Source: Actinomycetota bacterium
GTDB lineage: Bacteria; Actinomycetota; UBA4738; HRBIN12
NCBI GenBank assembly: GCA_035697485.1
Contig: DASSCU010000051.1
Span: 1 to 64,000 of the forward strand
Reading direction: 5' to 3'
Length of the DNA stretch: 64,000 nucleotides
Below the pieces are notes generated by a model that was not told where the DNA came from, did not search any database, and saw only the letters and a program-made list of their open reading frames with translations. The position numbers and the translations under genes were made by a program. Below are positions 7,812-15,562 of the stretch, one piece after another (position 1 is the first letter of the stretch; each line of letters begins with the position of its first letter).

Positions 7812-8249
7812 ATGAAGAAGAAGCGCGTAATCATCGCTCTGGCGGCTGTCCTGGTCCTCACGGTCGGGGCTGCGGTCGCGACGCCGAGCCGGGGCTACGT
7901 CGCCAAGGTCCTCGGGGCGACGACGATCGATTCGCTGTCCATCCAACCGGACGGGCCGAGCGTGACGTTGTTCGTCCGCGCCCAGCTAGAGCCCAACGGC
8001 ACCACCGGGTGGCATTCGCACCCAGCCCACGTCTTCGTCCTCGTGAAGCAGGGTCGCGTGGCGATCATCGAGGAGGGTGACTGCACCCGTAACGTGTACC
8101 GGCCCGGTGAGATCTTCGTTGAGACACCTGGTCACGTGCACAAGGCACTCAACGTGGGAGAGGACGGGGTCGTACTGGTTGCCACCTTCGTCGGGCTGCC
8201 ACCTGACACGCCACCGACCACCGATGAAGCGAATCCCTGCCTAGCCTGA
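7812..8249 (+). CDS. Secreted cupin-domain protein
   Basis: 145 aa with an N-terminal signal peptide (KKKRVIIALAAVLVLTVGAAVA). A single cupin fold follows: motif 1 contains GWHSHPAHVFVLVKQGRVAI and motif 2 contains PGEIFVETPGHVHKA. The histidines of both motifs and a glutamate could bind a metal. It probably acts outside the membrane; the substrate is unknown. AAGGAAGGA precedes the ATG at a normal distance. It stands alone between a gap and a decayed HTH gene. Confidence 0.8.
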   Translation: MKKKRVIIALAAVLVLTVGAAVATPSRGYVAKVLGATTIDSLSIQPDGPSVTLFVRAQLEPNGTTGWHSHPAHVFVLVKQGRVAIIEEGDCTRNVYRPGEIFVETPGHVHKALNVGEDGVVLVATFVGLPPDTPPTTDEANPCLA

Positions 8250-8316
8250 AGCTCCGATCAGGTCGTCGGGCAATGAGGGCGATGAGCCCGCCGGGTGTAC
8301 CCGCCCCGGTGGGCTC

Positions 8317-8535
8317 ACTGCTCTCGCCGCTCAGGCCGACGATGAAGGCAGCGCAGGTCGGGCTGAGCTCGCGGGGCCACCCACACGGCTCCACGATCCA
8401 CTCGTACAGGTCGTTCGAGAAGTGCAGCTCCCCCGCTTCGAGCAGCCGGTACTCGGCGAGCGTGAGCCCCAGCCGGCCCGCAATCTGAACCGGCGTAGCC
8501 CGAGGCGCTCGCGGAGGCGCTCGCGGCCCCTCGGT
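8317..8535 (-). pseudogene. Decayed XRE-type helix-turn-helix gene
   Basis: A minus-strand frame reads TPVQIAGRLGLTLAEYRLLE, then AGELHFSNDLYEWI and a GWP tripeptide. This is a typical helix-turn-helix followed by the E-x-GE and short tail seen in small actinobacterial XRE regulators. The expected first helix (RERLRERLGL) is present just upstream but in another frame, so a frameshift separates it. No good start or ribosome-binding site fits either frame. It lies next to the 3' end of tRNA-Gly, where integrases and their regulators usually sit in integrated elements. Confidence 0.55.
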
Positions 8536-8607
8536 AGGTTCTCAAACGAGGGGCCCCCGGGCTGGGTCGCACCCGGGACCTTCAGAGTTCCCACAGGTAG
8601 TTGCTGG

Positions 8608-8680
<73 letters not shown>

Positions 8681-8718
8681 GCGGCGCGCACCCATGCTAA
8701 CCCCGGCCTTGTGCACCT

Positions 8719-9228
8719 TCAACCGAAGGCCGGGTGCCAGCGAACTGCGCCCGCGAGTCGCGCCGCCCGTGCCTCGTCGAGCACGGCGATCTGAAAGTCC
8801 TCCTCGGCGACGACGAAGTCTCCCTCCTGCATGCCGCCGAACGGGTTCCGCAGTCCGTAGCGCGATCCCGGCGCGAACCCGAGCGGACCGTAGAGCGAGG
8901 GATCGCCCAACAGGATCACGGCCGGCTTCCCCCGGTCTCCCGCCTCCTCGAGCGCGGCCCGCACGAGCGACGATCCGATGCCACGCTGTTGACGGTCGGG
9001 GAGCACCCCGATCGGGCCGAGCGCCAGGACGTCGGTCTCCCCCACCTGAGCCCTGCTCATCTGCACGTGGCCGACGATGTCGCCGTCGATCTCGGCCACG
9101 AGCGCGAACGACCCGGCCTCGTCGCGAACCGCCTCGACGATCGTCGACTCCAGCGGTCGCTCGAAGGCGGCTCGCTCGACCTCGATCGAGGCGGAGCGAT
9201 CGGCGTGCGCTTCGAGCCTGACGATCAC
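8719..9228 (-). CDS. GNAT-family N-acetyltransferase
   Basis: 169 aa. The GTG start at 9228 overlaps the dut stop as GTGA; upstream starts would run deep into dut. The acetyl-CoA-binding motif A is clear: LGPIGVLPDRQQRGIGSSLV (R-Q-Q-R-G-I-G). LYGPLGFAPGSRYGLRNPF and GDFVVAE continue the YhbS-like subfamily pattern. The substrate is unknown. The overlap implies translational coupling with dut. Confidence 0.85.
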   Translation of the reverse strand: MIVRLEAHADRSASIEVERAAFERPLESTIVEAVRDEAGSFALVAEIDGDIVGHVQMSRAQVGETDVLALGPIGVLPDRQQRGIGSSLVRAALEEAGDRGKPAVILLGDPSLYGPLGFAPGSRYGLRNPFGGMQEGDFVVAEEDFQIAVLDEARAARLAGAVRWHPAFG

Positions 9229-9659
9229 GACGAGCCGGTCGAGCCGAAGCCACCGTCGCCCCGCTCGGACTCGGGCAACCCGTCGACCCATATCGGCTCG
9301 ACCTCAGGGATCCTGACGACCACCAACTGCGCGATGCGGTCGCCGCGCGCGATCTTCACAGCACCGGCGCGGTCCAGGTTCACCGCCGACACGATCACCT
9401 CGCCCCGGTAGCCCGCATCGATCAGCCCCGGGGCGTTGGCGAGCGTCAGGCCGTGCGTCGACGCGAGGCCGGATCTCGGCAGCACGAGTCCCGCGTGTCC
9501 GTCCGGGATCGCGACGGCGACGCCGGTGGGGATCATCGCCCGTTCGCCGGGGAGCACCTCGACGTCGACGTTGGCTCGCAGGTCGAGCCCGGCGTCGCCG
9601 GGATGCCTCGCAGACGGCAGTGCCGCCTCGTCGTCGAGCCGCCGGAACGGCAGCTCCAT
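9225..9659 (-). CDS. dut: dUTP diphosphatase
   Basis: 144 aa trimeric dUTPase that hydrolyses dUTP to dUMP and PPi, limiting uracil in DNA and feeding dTMP synthesis. Family motifs are in order: PGDAGLDLRA (1), PRSGLASTHGLTLAN (2), GLIDAGYRGE (3), KIARGDRIAQLVV (4) and the C-terminal RGDGGFGSTG (5). The start at 9659 shares one base with the upstream VOC gene's stop (TGATG). Linkage to ribonucleotide reductase fits nucleotide metabolism. Confidence 0.95.
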   Translation of the reverse strand: MELPFRRLDDEAALPSARHPGDAGLDLRANVDVEVLPGERAMIPTGVAVAIPDGHAGLVLPRSGLASTHGLTLANAPGLIDAGYRGEVIVSAVNLDRAGAVKIARGDRIAQLVVVRIPEVEPIWVDGLPESERGDGGFGSTGSS

Positions 9660-10042
9660 CAGGCTTTCGGCTCCACCAGCTCGATGCGGTTGCCGAACGG
9701 ATCGCGCACGTGACACCGGTGATACCCCTCGAGCGGTACGTCATCGGTCACCCGATACCCGGCCGCCTGGATCCGTTCCCGCAGGGTCTCGAGGTCCCTG
9801 ACGAGGAACGCGGGATGCGCCTTCACGGCCGGGGTGAACGGCTCCTCGATGCCCAGGTGCACCTCGAGGCTCCCGTCGCGGAACCACACACCGCCCCTGG
9901 GCGCGAGCTCGGGCGGCTTGGGCACCTGGGTGAGGCCGAGGATCGCGCCGTAGAAACGAACGGCGGCCTCTTCCTCTCCCGGAGGCATCGCGAGCTGCAC
10001 ATGGTGCAGGCCCTCGAGCCCGGCCCGGCCCTCATGCGTCAT
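9659..10042 (-). CDS. VOC (glyoxalase/bleomycin-resistance) family protein
   Basis: 127 aa. One glyoxalase-fold domain: LEGLHHVQLAMPPG opens the first beta-alpha-beta unit, AVRFYGAILGLTQVPKPP follows and CHVRDPFGNRIELVE ends the second. His in HHVQLA and Glu in RIELVE fit VOC metal ligands. The ATG at 10042 lies 6 nt after a TAGCCT -10 element. It is the first gene of the VOC-dut-GNAT overlapping set. Substrate unknown. Confidence 0.82.
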   Translation of the reverse strand: MTHEGRAGLEGLHHVQLAMPPGEEEAAVRFYGAILGLTQVPKPPELAPRGGVWFRDGSLEVHLGIEEPFTPAVKAHPAFLVRDLETLRERIQAAGYRVTDDVPLEGYHRCHVRDPFGNRIELVEPKA

Positions 10043-10048
10043 GCGCAC

Positions 10049-10054
10049 AGGCTA
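10049..10054 (-). promoter_or_regulatory. -10 element TAGCCT, leaderless start for the VOC gene
   Basis: TAGCCT on the minus strand ends 6 nt before the ATG at 10042, with no Shine-Dalgarno sequence in between. Confidence 0.5.
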
Positions 10055-10140
10055 CCGATGCATCGTGTGCGCGGCATCGCGACCCTGCGGCCTCACCGTG
10101 AGCCGGGCGCCGTCCCTCGCCCACGGATCGATCGCGGACG

Positions 10141-12876
10141 TCAGGAGCAGCCGCTCGTCGAGCCGCAGCTCGAGCAGACGTAGCAGGAGCCCGCCGGCTG
10201 CATCTTCGACCCGCAGCTGTAGCAGAGCGGCGCGTCGTTGGCCTTCGCGGACGGCTTCTCGGCCTGGTCGAGGACGAACGCCACGCCGTCGCCCGGCTCG
10301 AGTATCGACTGCTCGGGCTGCGCGGCGACCTCGGCCCGCACGGCCTCGGTGCGCTCGGCGATCGACTTGATGCCGAGCCCCTCACGCGTTTCCGCAGGCA
10401 GGTAGTCGAGCGCCAGCCTCCGGAACACGTAGTCGATCATCGAGGTCGCGAACCGGATGTCTGGATCGTTCGTCATGCCGCTGGGCTCGAACTTCGTGTT
10501 GATGAACTTCGACACGTAGGTCTCGAGCGGCACCCCGTACTGCAGCCCGATCGAGACGGCGATCGCGAAGGCATCCATCACGCCGGCGAGGGTCGACCCC
10601 TGCTTCGAGGTCTTCAGGAAGATCTCGCCGAGGCCGTCGTCCGGGTAGGAGCCGGCCGTGATGTAACCCTCGGCGTCACCCACCTGGAACGAGGTCGTGG
10701 TCGAGGGGCGCGACATCGGCAACCGCTTGCGGACCGGGTGCGCCAGGCCTGCAGGCTCCTGCGCCTCGGCGCCCTTCTTCTTGTCCGCGGACAGCGGCTG
10801 GGCCACCTTGCAGTTGTCTCGGTAGATCGCGACGGCCTTGAGACCGAGCTTCCAGCTCTCGACGAAGAGCTGTTCGACCTCCTCGACGGTGGCCTCCTCC
10901 GGCATGTTCACGGTCTTCGAGATGGCGCCGGAGATGAACGGCTGCGCGGCCGCCATCATGCGCACGTGCCCCATGTAGTGGATGGGCTGTGCGCCCATCG
11001 CCGTGTCGAAGACCGCGTGATGCTCGGCCTCGAGGTGCGGCGCGTCGGCCACCGAGTTGTGCTCGGCGATGAAGGAGACGATGTCCTCGATCTGGGACGC
11101 CTCGTACCCGAGCTTCTCGAGGGCCCGCGGCACCGTCTGGTTCACGAACTGCATCGTGCCCCCGCCGACCAGCTTCTTCGTCTTCACGAGCGCCAGTTCG
11201 GGCTCGATGCCGGTGGTGTCGCAGTCCATCATCAAGCCGATCGTGCCCGTGGGCGCCAGCACCGACGCCTGCGCGTTGCGGAACCCATGCTGCTCGCCGA
11301 GCGAGACCGCTTCGTCCCAGGCCTGCTTCGCCGCCGAGAGCATGCCCTCGGGCACCAGTTCGTGATCGATCTCGTCGGCCGCGGCGCGATGCTTGCGCAT
11401 CACTCTGAGCATCGCGTCGGCGTTGGGCTCATAACCCTCGAACGCACCCATCACCTCGGCGATACGTGCGCTCGTGCGATACGCGTGCCCGGTCATGGTC
11501 GAGGTGATCGCACCCGCCCATGCGCGACCGGCATCGGAGTCGTAGGGCAGACCCCTCGCCATCAACAGGGCACCGAGGTTCGCGTATCCGAGGCCGAGCT
11601 GACGGTACGCGCGGGCGTTCTCGGCGATCTTCTCGGTCGGGTAGTCGGACTCGCCGACCACGATCTCCTGCGCCGTGAACACCACCTCGACGGCGTGCTT
11701 GAAGCTCGCCACGTCGAAGGCACCGTCGTCGTCGAGGAACTTCATGAGGTTCAACGAGGCGAGGTTGCACGCGGAGTTGTCGAGGTGCATGTACTCGCTA
11801 CACGGGTTGGAGCCGTTGATCCGGCCCGACGCCGGGCACGTGTGCCATTCGTTGATCGTCGTGTCGTACTGCATGCCCGGGTCGGCGCACTCCCAGGCTG
11901 CCTTGGCGATCTGCCGCATGAGCTCACGGGCGCGAACGGTGTCGACCGTCTCTCCGGTCGTGACCGCCTTCAGCCTCCAATCCTGATCCTGTTCGTATGC
12001 GCGCATGAACTCGTCGGTCACCCGCACCGAGTTGTTGGCGTTCTGGTACTGGATCGACGCGCTGTCCTTGCCGTCGAGATCCATGTCGAACCCGGCGTCG
12101 CGCAGGGCTCGGGCCTTGTGCTCCTCGTTCGCCTTGCACCAGATGAAGTCCTCGACGTCGGGATGATCGACGTTCAGGATCACCATCTTCGCGGCGCGCC
12201 GCGTCTTGCCGCCCGACTTGATCGTGCCGGCGCTGGCATCGGCGCCTCGCATGAAGCTGACCGGCCCAGAGGCCGTGCCGCCGCCAGCGAGCGACTCCTT
12301 CGACGAGCGTATCTTCGAGAGGTTGATGCCCGAGCCCGAGCCCCCCTTGAAGATCGTGCCCTCCTCGACGTACCAATTGAGGATCGAGCTCATGTGATCG
12401 TCGACGGCGAGGATGAAGCAGGCCGAGCATTGCTGCGGCGTGTCGGGCACACCGACGTTGAACCAGACCGGCGAGTTGAACGCGGCCTTCTGGGTGACGA
12501 TCAGATGGGTCAGCTCGTCCGCGAAGACCTGGGCGTCGTGGTCCGTGGCGAAGTAGCCGTTCTTCTGACCCCACCTGGTGATCGTGTCGACGACCCGCCC
12601 GGCGAGCTGTCGGACGCTCGACTCGCGCTGAGGGGTGCCGAGGGTACCTCGGAAGTACTTCTGAGCGACGATGTTGGTGGCGTTCTGGGACCACGACGCC
12701 GGGAACTCGACGTCGCGCTGCTCGAAGGCGTTGCCGCCTTCCTTGTAGTTCGGGATGACCGCGTCGCGGATCTCCCACTCCACGTCGTCGAACGGGTGCT
12801 TCCCTTCGGTCGTGAAGTACCGTGAAAACGTCAAGCCCTCCCGGATGACCTCGACGTCGCCCTCTTTCGTCGCCAC
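10141..12876 (-). CDS. nrdJ: Adenosylcobalamin-dependent (class II) ribonucleotide reductase
   Basis: 911 aa, normal for the long actinobacterial NrdJ type. It reduces ribonucleotides to deoxyribonucleotides with adenosylcobalamin as radical source. Visible motifs: FNSPVWFNVG then QQCSACFILAVDD near 134-160 (substrate-reducing Cys); NPCSEYMHLDNSACNLASLN with the thiyl-radical Cys in the finger loop; APTGTIGLMMDCDTTGIEP; and a C-terminal Cys-rich tail (CYSCG...CYVCSSCG) for re-reduction. The GTG start at 12876 follows GAGGAGGGGG. No intein or insertion is seen. Tandem NrdR boxes lie 120-167 nt upstream, so NrdR repression is likely. A PduO adenosyltransferase at 40570 could supply the cofactor. 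Confidence 0.96.
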   Translation of the reverse strand: MATKEGDVEVIREGLTFSRYFTTEGKHPFDDVEWEIRDAVIPNYKEGGNAFEQRDVEFPASWSQNATNIVAQKYFRGTLGTPQRESSVRQLAGRVVDTITRWGQKNGYFATDHDAQVFADELTHLIVTQKAAFNSPVWFNVGVPDTPQQCSACFILAVDDHMSSILNWYVEEGTIFKGGSGSGINLSKIRSSKESLAGGGTASGPVSFMRGADASAGTIKSGGKTRRAAKMVILNVDHPDVEDFIWCKANEEHKARALRDAGFDMDLDGKDSASIQYQNANNSVRVTDEFMRAYEQDQDWRLKAVTTGETVDTVRARELMRQIAKAAWECADPGMQYDTTINEWHTCPASGRINGSNPCSEYMHLDNSACNLASLNLMKFLDDDGAFDVASFKHAVEVVFTAQEIVVGESDYPTEKIAENARAYRQLGLGYANLGALLMARGLPYDSDAGRAWAGAITSTMTGHAYRTSARIAEVMGAFEGYEPNADAMLRVMRKHRAAADEIDHELVPEGMLSAAKQAWDEAVSLGEQHGFRNAQASVLAPTGTIGLMMDCDTTGIEPELALVKTKKLVGGGTMQFVNQTVPRALEKLGYEASQIEDIVSFIAEHNSVADAPHLEAEHHAVFDTAMGAQPIHYMGHVRMMAAAQPFISGAISKTVNMPEEATVEEVEQLFVESWKLGLKAVAIYRDNCKVAQPLSADKKKGAEAQEPAGLAHPVRKRLPMSRPSTTTSFQVGDAEGYITAGSYPDDGLGEIFLKTSKQGSTLAGVMDAFAIAVSIGLQYGVPLETYVSKFINTKFEPSGMTNDPDIRFATSMIDYVFRRLALDYLPAETREGLGIKSIAERTEAVRAEVAAQPEQSILEPGDGVAFVLDQAEKPSAKANDAPLCYSCGSKMQPAGSCYVCSSCGSTSGCS

Positions 12877-12995
12877 CGGTAACCCCCTCCTCTGCTCGGC
12901 GGTCGTGGACCGCCCTGTGGAACAAGTGTGGATGGCTGGGGAAAAGCACACCCGTGTGATTACGGCTCGGTGATTCTGGACCTCCCGGTGCCCGC

Positions 12996-13043
12996 CGTCA
13001 ACATGCTGTGCCGAGAATTCTTGTCACACACTACATGTAGTAT
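12996..13043 (-). promoter_or_regulatory. Tandem NrdR boxes upstream of nrdJ
   Basis: Two sites resemble the NrdR box consensus acaCwAtATaTwGtgt. ACACTACATGTAGTAT (13028-13043) is strong and palindromic; CGTCAACATGCTGTGC (12996-13011) is weaker. They start 32 nt apart, about three helical turns, matching the usual NrdR box pairing. They lie between nrdR and nrdJ, upstream of nrdJ in its direction. Confidence 0.75.
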
Positions 13044-13111
13044 CTCATGGTCGACCCGCTTCGACCAAGGGCGGGTTGCCCGCAGGGAGTCGGAGGGCTG
13101 TCTGACGACGC

Positions 13112-13588
13112 CTAGCGCGTGCGGCGTCGCTTGGCCGGCTCCTTCTTCTGCAGCGAGACGAGCTCTCGCTCGAAGTCCGCGACACCTTCGAATTCCTTGT
13201 AGACGGAGGCGAATCGGAGGTACGCGACCTCGTCCGCCCGGCGGAGCGCTGCCAGCACCTCCTGGCCGACCAGGCTCGATGGGATCTCGGGCCCGCGCCG
13301 ACGCAGACGCCCCTGGATGCGATCGACCATGATCTCCACCTCGGTCGCGGTCACCGGTCGGTCGGCGAGCGCCTTGCGGATGCTGCTCGCGAGCTTCTCC
13401 CGATCGAACGGCTCCTTCGAGCCGTCGCGCTTGACCACGACCAGGCCGACCTCCTCGATCCGTTCGAAGGTCGTATACCGGCGGCTGCACGCGAGGCACT
13501 CGCGCCGCCGACGGATGGCCACGCCGCCTTCGGCCGGCCGGGAGTCGACGACGCGGTCTTCGTGAGCGTCGCACCAAGGGCATCGCAT
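13112..13588 (-). CDS. nrdR: Transcriptional repressor NrdR
   Basis: 158 aa from the ATG giving the canonical MRCPWCD N-terminus; a GTG five codons upstream is also possible. A zinc ribbon (CPWC, then CLAC near residue 34-37) is followed by RRYTTFERIEEVGLVVVKRD and an ATP-cone domain. It senses ATP/dATP and represses ribonucleotide reductase genes by binding NrdR boxes, two of which lie between it and nrdJ. The C-terminus is rich in Lys/Arg (KKEPAKRRRTR). Confidence 0.95.
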   Translation of the reverse strand: MRCPWCDAHEDRVVDSRPAEGGVAIRRRRECLACSRRYTTFERIEEVGLVVVKRDGSKEPFDREKLASSIRKALADRPVTATEVEIMVDRIQGRLRRRGPEIPSSLVGQEVLAALRRADEVAYLRFASVYKEFEGVADFERELVSLQKKEPAKRRRTR

Positions 13589-13683
13589 CGTGGTCGCAGC
13601 CACAAGATGTTGTGGCCGCGCGAACCGTACTCGCGGGGACCATCGGCGTCAACGCGATCGTGTGAAGGTGGCATCGGCCCGTC

Positions 13684-13971
13684 TCACGACGACGGCGGGA
13701 TCGACAGCGACCGTCCGGGCACGAGGCCGTCGATCGCGCTCTCGTTCAACCGCTCGAGCTCGAGGATCACGGCTCGAGGGTCGCGATCGGGTGCCAGCCG
13801 AGCGGCGATCGACCACAGCGTGTCGCCCTGCCGGACGACGTATGTCCTCGACACCGCAGGTTCGAGCGGATCGCCGGCCAGCCCCCGCGCCGCCTGCCCG
13901 CCCAGCGCGAGCATGATGCCGATCGTGGTCACGATTACGACGAGGCGGCGACGAACGTACGTTCGATGCAT
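13684..13971 (-). CDS. LysM-domain cell-division suppressor (YneA/ChiZ-like), SOS regulated
   Basis: 95 aa. A short basic N-terminus, one membrane segment (LVVIVTTIGIMLALGGQAA) and a C-terminal LysM peptidoglycan-binding domain (TYVVRQGDTLWSIAARLAPD...LVPGRSLSIPP). Gene order lexA <> LysM protein > nrdR matches the mycobacterial lexA-chiZ-nrdR and Bacillus lexA-yneA neighbourhoods, where the LysM protein delays division during DNA damage. The ATG at 13971 was chosen because it gives a clean membrane anchor. One LexA box covers codons 2-7 and another lies 16 nt upstream, so strong SOS control is expected. Confidence 0.85.
   Translation of the reverse strand: MHRTYVRRRLVVIVTTIGIMLALGGQAARGLAGDPLEPAVSRTYVVRQGDTLWSIAARLAPDRDPRAVILELERLNESAIDGLVPGRSLSIPPSS
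13952..13965. promoter_or_regulatory. LexA box 1, inside the first codons of the LysM gene
   Basis: CGAACGTACGTTCG is a perfect palindrome of the actinobacterial/Gram-positive SOS box (CGAAC-N4-GTTCG). It overlaps codons 2-7 of the LysM gene. Confidence 0.85.
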
Positions 13972-13986
13972 GGAGGAAGCTTCCTC

Positions 13987-13998
13987 GAACGCGTGTTC
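13987..13998. promoter_or_regulatory. LexA box 2, LysM gene promoter region
   Basis: GAACGCGTGTTC keeps both half-sites GAAC and GTTC with 4-nt spacing. It is 16 nt upstream of the LysM start codon, placing it over the expected core promoter. Confidence 0.85.
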
Positions 13999-14015
13999 GA
14001 AGTCAAGCGCGGTTC

Positions 14016-14029
14016 CGAACATATGTTTG
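14016..14029. promoter_or_regulatory. LexA box 3, lexA promoter (autoregulation)
   Basis: CGAACATATGTTTG has one mismatch in the right half-site. It overlaps a TTGCAC -35-like hexamer (14027-14032), 17 nt ahead of a TACGGT -10 (14050-14055) that leads into lexA. LexA binding here would block its own promoter. Confidence 0.8.
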
Positions 14030-14084
14030 CACCCTCTCGCATCGACTGCTACGGTCGCGCTCATCGAGAGGGAGGCTAGTGACC

Positions 14085-14699
14085 ATGTCTGACACGACGG
14101 CGATCAGCCAACGACAGCAGCGCATCCTCGACGTCATCGCCGAGACGATCCGCGAGCGTGGATACCCTCCGACGGTCCGCGAGATCGGCGAGGCCGTCGG
14201 CCTCACCTCCTCGTCGAGCGTGCACGCGCAACTCGCGAACCTCGAGCGCAAGGGCCTGTTGCACAAGGATCCGACCAAGCCACGGGCCATGGCCCTCTCC
14301 GAGCCGCGAGCGGGGGCCGTCACCGTTCCGTTGGTCGGCCGGATCGCCGCCGGTGCGCCGATCCTGGCCGATCAGAACGTCGAGGACCACATCGCGGTGC
14401 CCGAAGGCTACGCCGATGACCGCGACCACTTCGCCCTGACCGTGGTCGGGGACTCGATGATCGGGGCCGGCATCTTCGAGGGCGACGTCGTGGTGGTGCG
14501 GTCTCAGGACCACGCCCGCGACGGCGATATCGTCGCCGCGCTGCTGCCCGGCCCCGCCGAGGACGAGGCCACGGTGAAGCGGCTCGGCCACGACGGGACC
14601 CGCGTGATGCTGATCCCGGAGAACCCCACGCTCCAGCCCTTCGAGATGCCGGACGGCCGCATCCTCGGGAAGGTCGTGGCCGTGCTCAGGAAGCTCTAG
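14085..14699 (+). CDS. lexA: SOS repressor LexA
   Basis: 204 aa. The N-terminal winged HTH (GYPPTVREIGEAVGLTSSSS then VHAQLANLERKGLL) is followed by a C-terminal S24 autoprotease. The cleavage site is Ala89-Gly90 in GRIAAGAP, the nucleophile is Ser124 in GDSMI and the general base is Lys165 in ATVKR. RecA filaments trigger self-cleavage and induce the SOS genes. The ATG at 14085 is 9 nt after GGAGG; a GTG at 14079 is too close to it. Convergent with the RTX-repeat gene (6 nt apart). Confidence 0.96.
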   Translation: MSDTTAISQRQQRILDVIAETIRERGYPPTVREIGEAVGLTSSSSVHAQLANLERKGLLHKDPTKPRAMALSEPRAGAVTVPLVGRIAAGAPILADQNVEDHIAVPEGYADDRDHFALTVVGDSMIGAGIFEGDVVVVRSQDHARDGDIVAALLPGPAEDEATVKRLGHDGTRVMLIPENPTLQPFEMPDGRILGKVVAVLRKL

Positions 14700-14705
14700 G
14701 TCACC

Positions 14706-15404
14706 TCAGGCTTCGCATCCGTCCACCGTGTCGCCGGGATCGGTGGTGCAGGTGTCCGTCCCTCCCTGTCCTCGCACGAGGTCGTTCCCTCTCCCGTCGA
14801 CCGAGTTGAGCGTGTCGTTGCCCACTCGGCCGCGGAGCTGGTCGGCGTCCTTGCCGCCCACCACGAGGTCATCACCTTGACCGGCGGAGATCCGATCCTT
14901 CCCGGCCTCGCCGTACAACGAGTCGTTCCCCTTCGAGCCCCGCATCGTGTCGCCTTGGGTGCCACCTCGGACGACGTCGTCGTCGAGGCCGCCGGCCATG
15001 GTGTCCTTGCCCCCGCCGCCCCGCAGCGTGTCGTTGTCGTGCCCGCCCTGCATCACGTCACCGCGGGCACCGCCCTTCAGGATGTCCCGGCCGTCGCCAC
15101 CCAGTAGCTCGTCGCGGCCACCGCCGCCCTTGAGCACGTCGCGCCCGACGCTGCCTTCCAGGTGGTCGGCACCGGCCCCACCCTTCAGGATGTCGCTGCC
15201 ACGACCTCCCCTGATGACGTCGTTGCCTCCACGACCGCAGATCACGTCCCGACCCGCGGTGCCATTGAGCACGTCGTTCCCGGCGGTGCCGACGATCGTG
15301 CAACCGCCTCCACCTCCGGCCCCCGCTGTCGTGATCCCGACCGGTCCGACGACCGTCGCCACCCCGAGCAACGAGGCAATCGCCAACGTGATGCTCCGCT
15401 TCAT
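14706..15404 (-). CDS. Secreted RTX-type calcium-binding repeat protein
   Basis: 232 aa. A signal peptide (KRSITLAIASLLGVATVVGP) precedes nearly continuous nonapeptide repeats of the GGxGxDxLx type from about residue 40 to 205, for example GGNDVIRGGRGSDILKGG and GGAGADHLEG. These form a calcium-binding parallel beta roll. The end (TDTCTTDPGDTVDGCEA) has two cysteines. No catalytic or adhesin domain and no type I secretion genes are nearby; the Sec-type signal suggests ordinary export. GGAGGAGGGGCGC precedes the ATG. A structural or calcium-responsive surface role is possible. Confidence 0.85.
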   Translation of the reverse strand: MKRSITLAIASLLGVATVVGPVGITTAGAGGGGGCTIVGTAGNDVLNGTAGRDVICGRGGNDVIRGGRGSDILKGGAGADHLEGSVGRDVLKGGGGRDELLGGDGRDILKGGARGDVMQGGHDNDTLRGGGGKDTMAGGLDDDVVRGGTQGDTMRGSKGNDSLYGEAGKDRISAGQGDDLVVGGKDADQLRGRVGNDTLNSVDGRGNDLVRGQGGTDTCTTDPGDTVDGCEA

Positions 15405-15562
15405 GCGCCCCTCCTCCACGGTTCTGCCTACGCGCAGGGGTACTCCTACCAGAAACCGCTCATCGATGGAATGCCTCGGTGGTCGATGGCACCGCTGCTT
15501 CCGAAGCAGCAGGTCTCCGTCTAATCTGTCGGGGATCCACGCCCAGGAGGGGCCCCGGTCGA

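Noticed and set aside
10141-12876. Intein in nrdJ
   Set aside because: The protein length is normal for long class II reductases and active-site segments are continuous. The same holds for recA.
12877-12995. Cobalamin riboswitch in the nrdJ leader
   Set aside because: About 120 nt is short for this riboswitch class and I found no B12-box-like conserved core; the NrdR boxes explain regulation better.
14706-15404. RTX protein as a secreted toxin
   Set aside because: No acyltransferase, ABC secretion genes, enzymatic domain or C-terminal type I signal is nearby; it has a Sec-type signal peptide.
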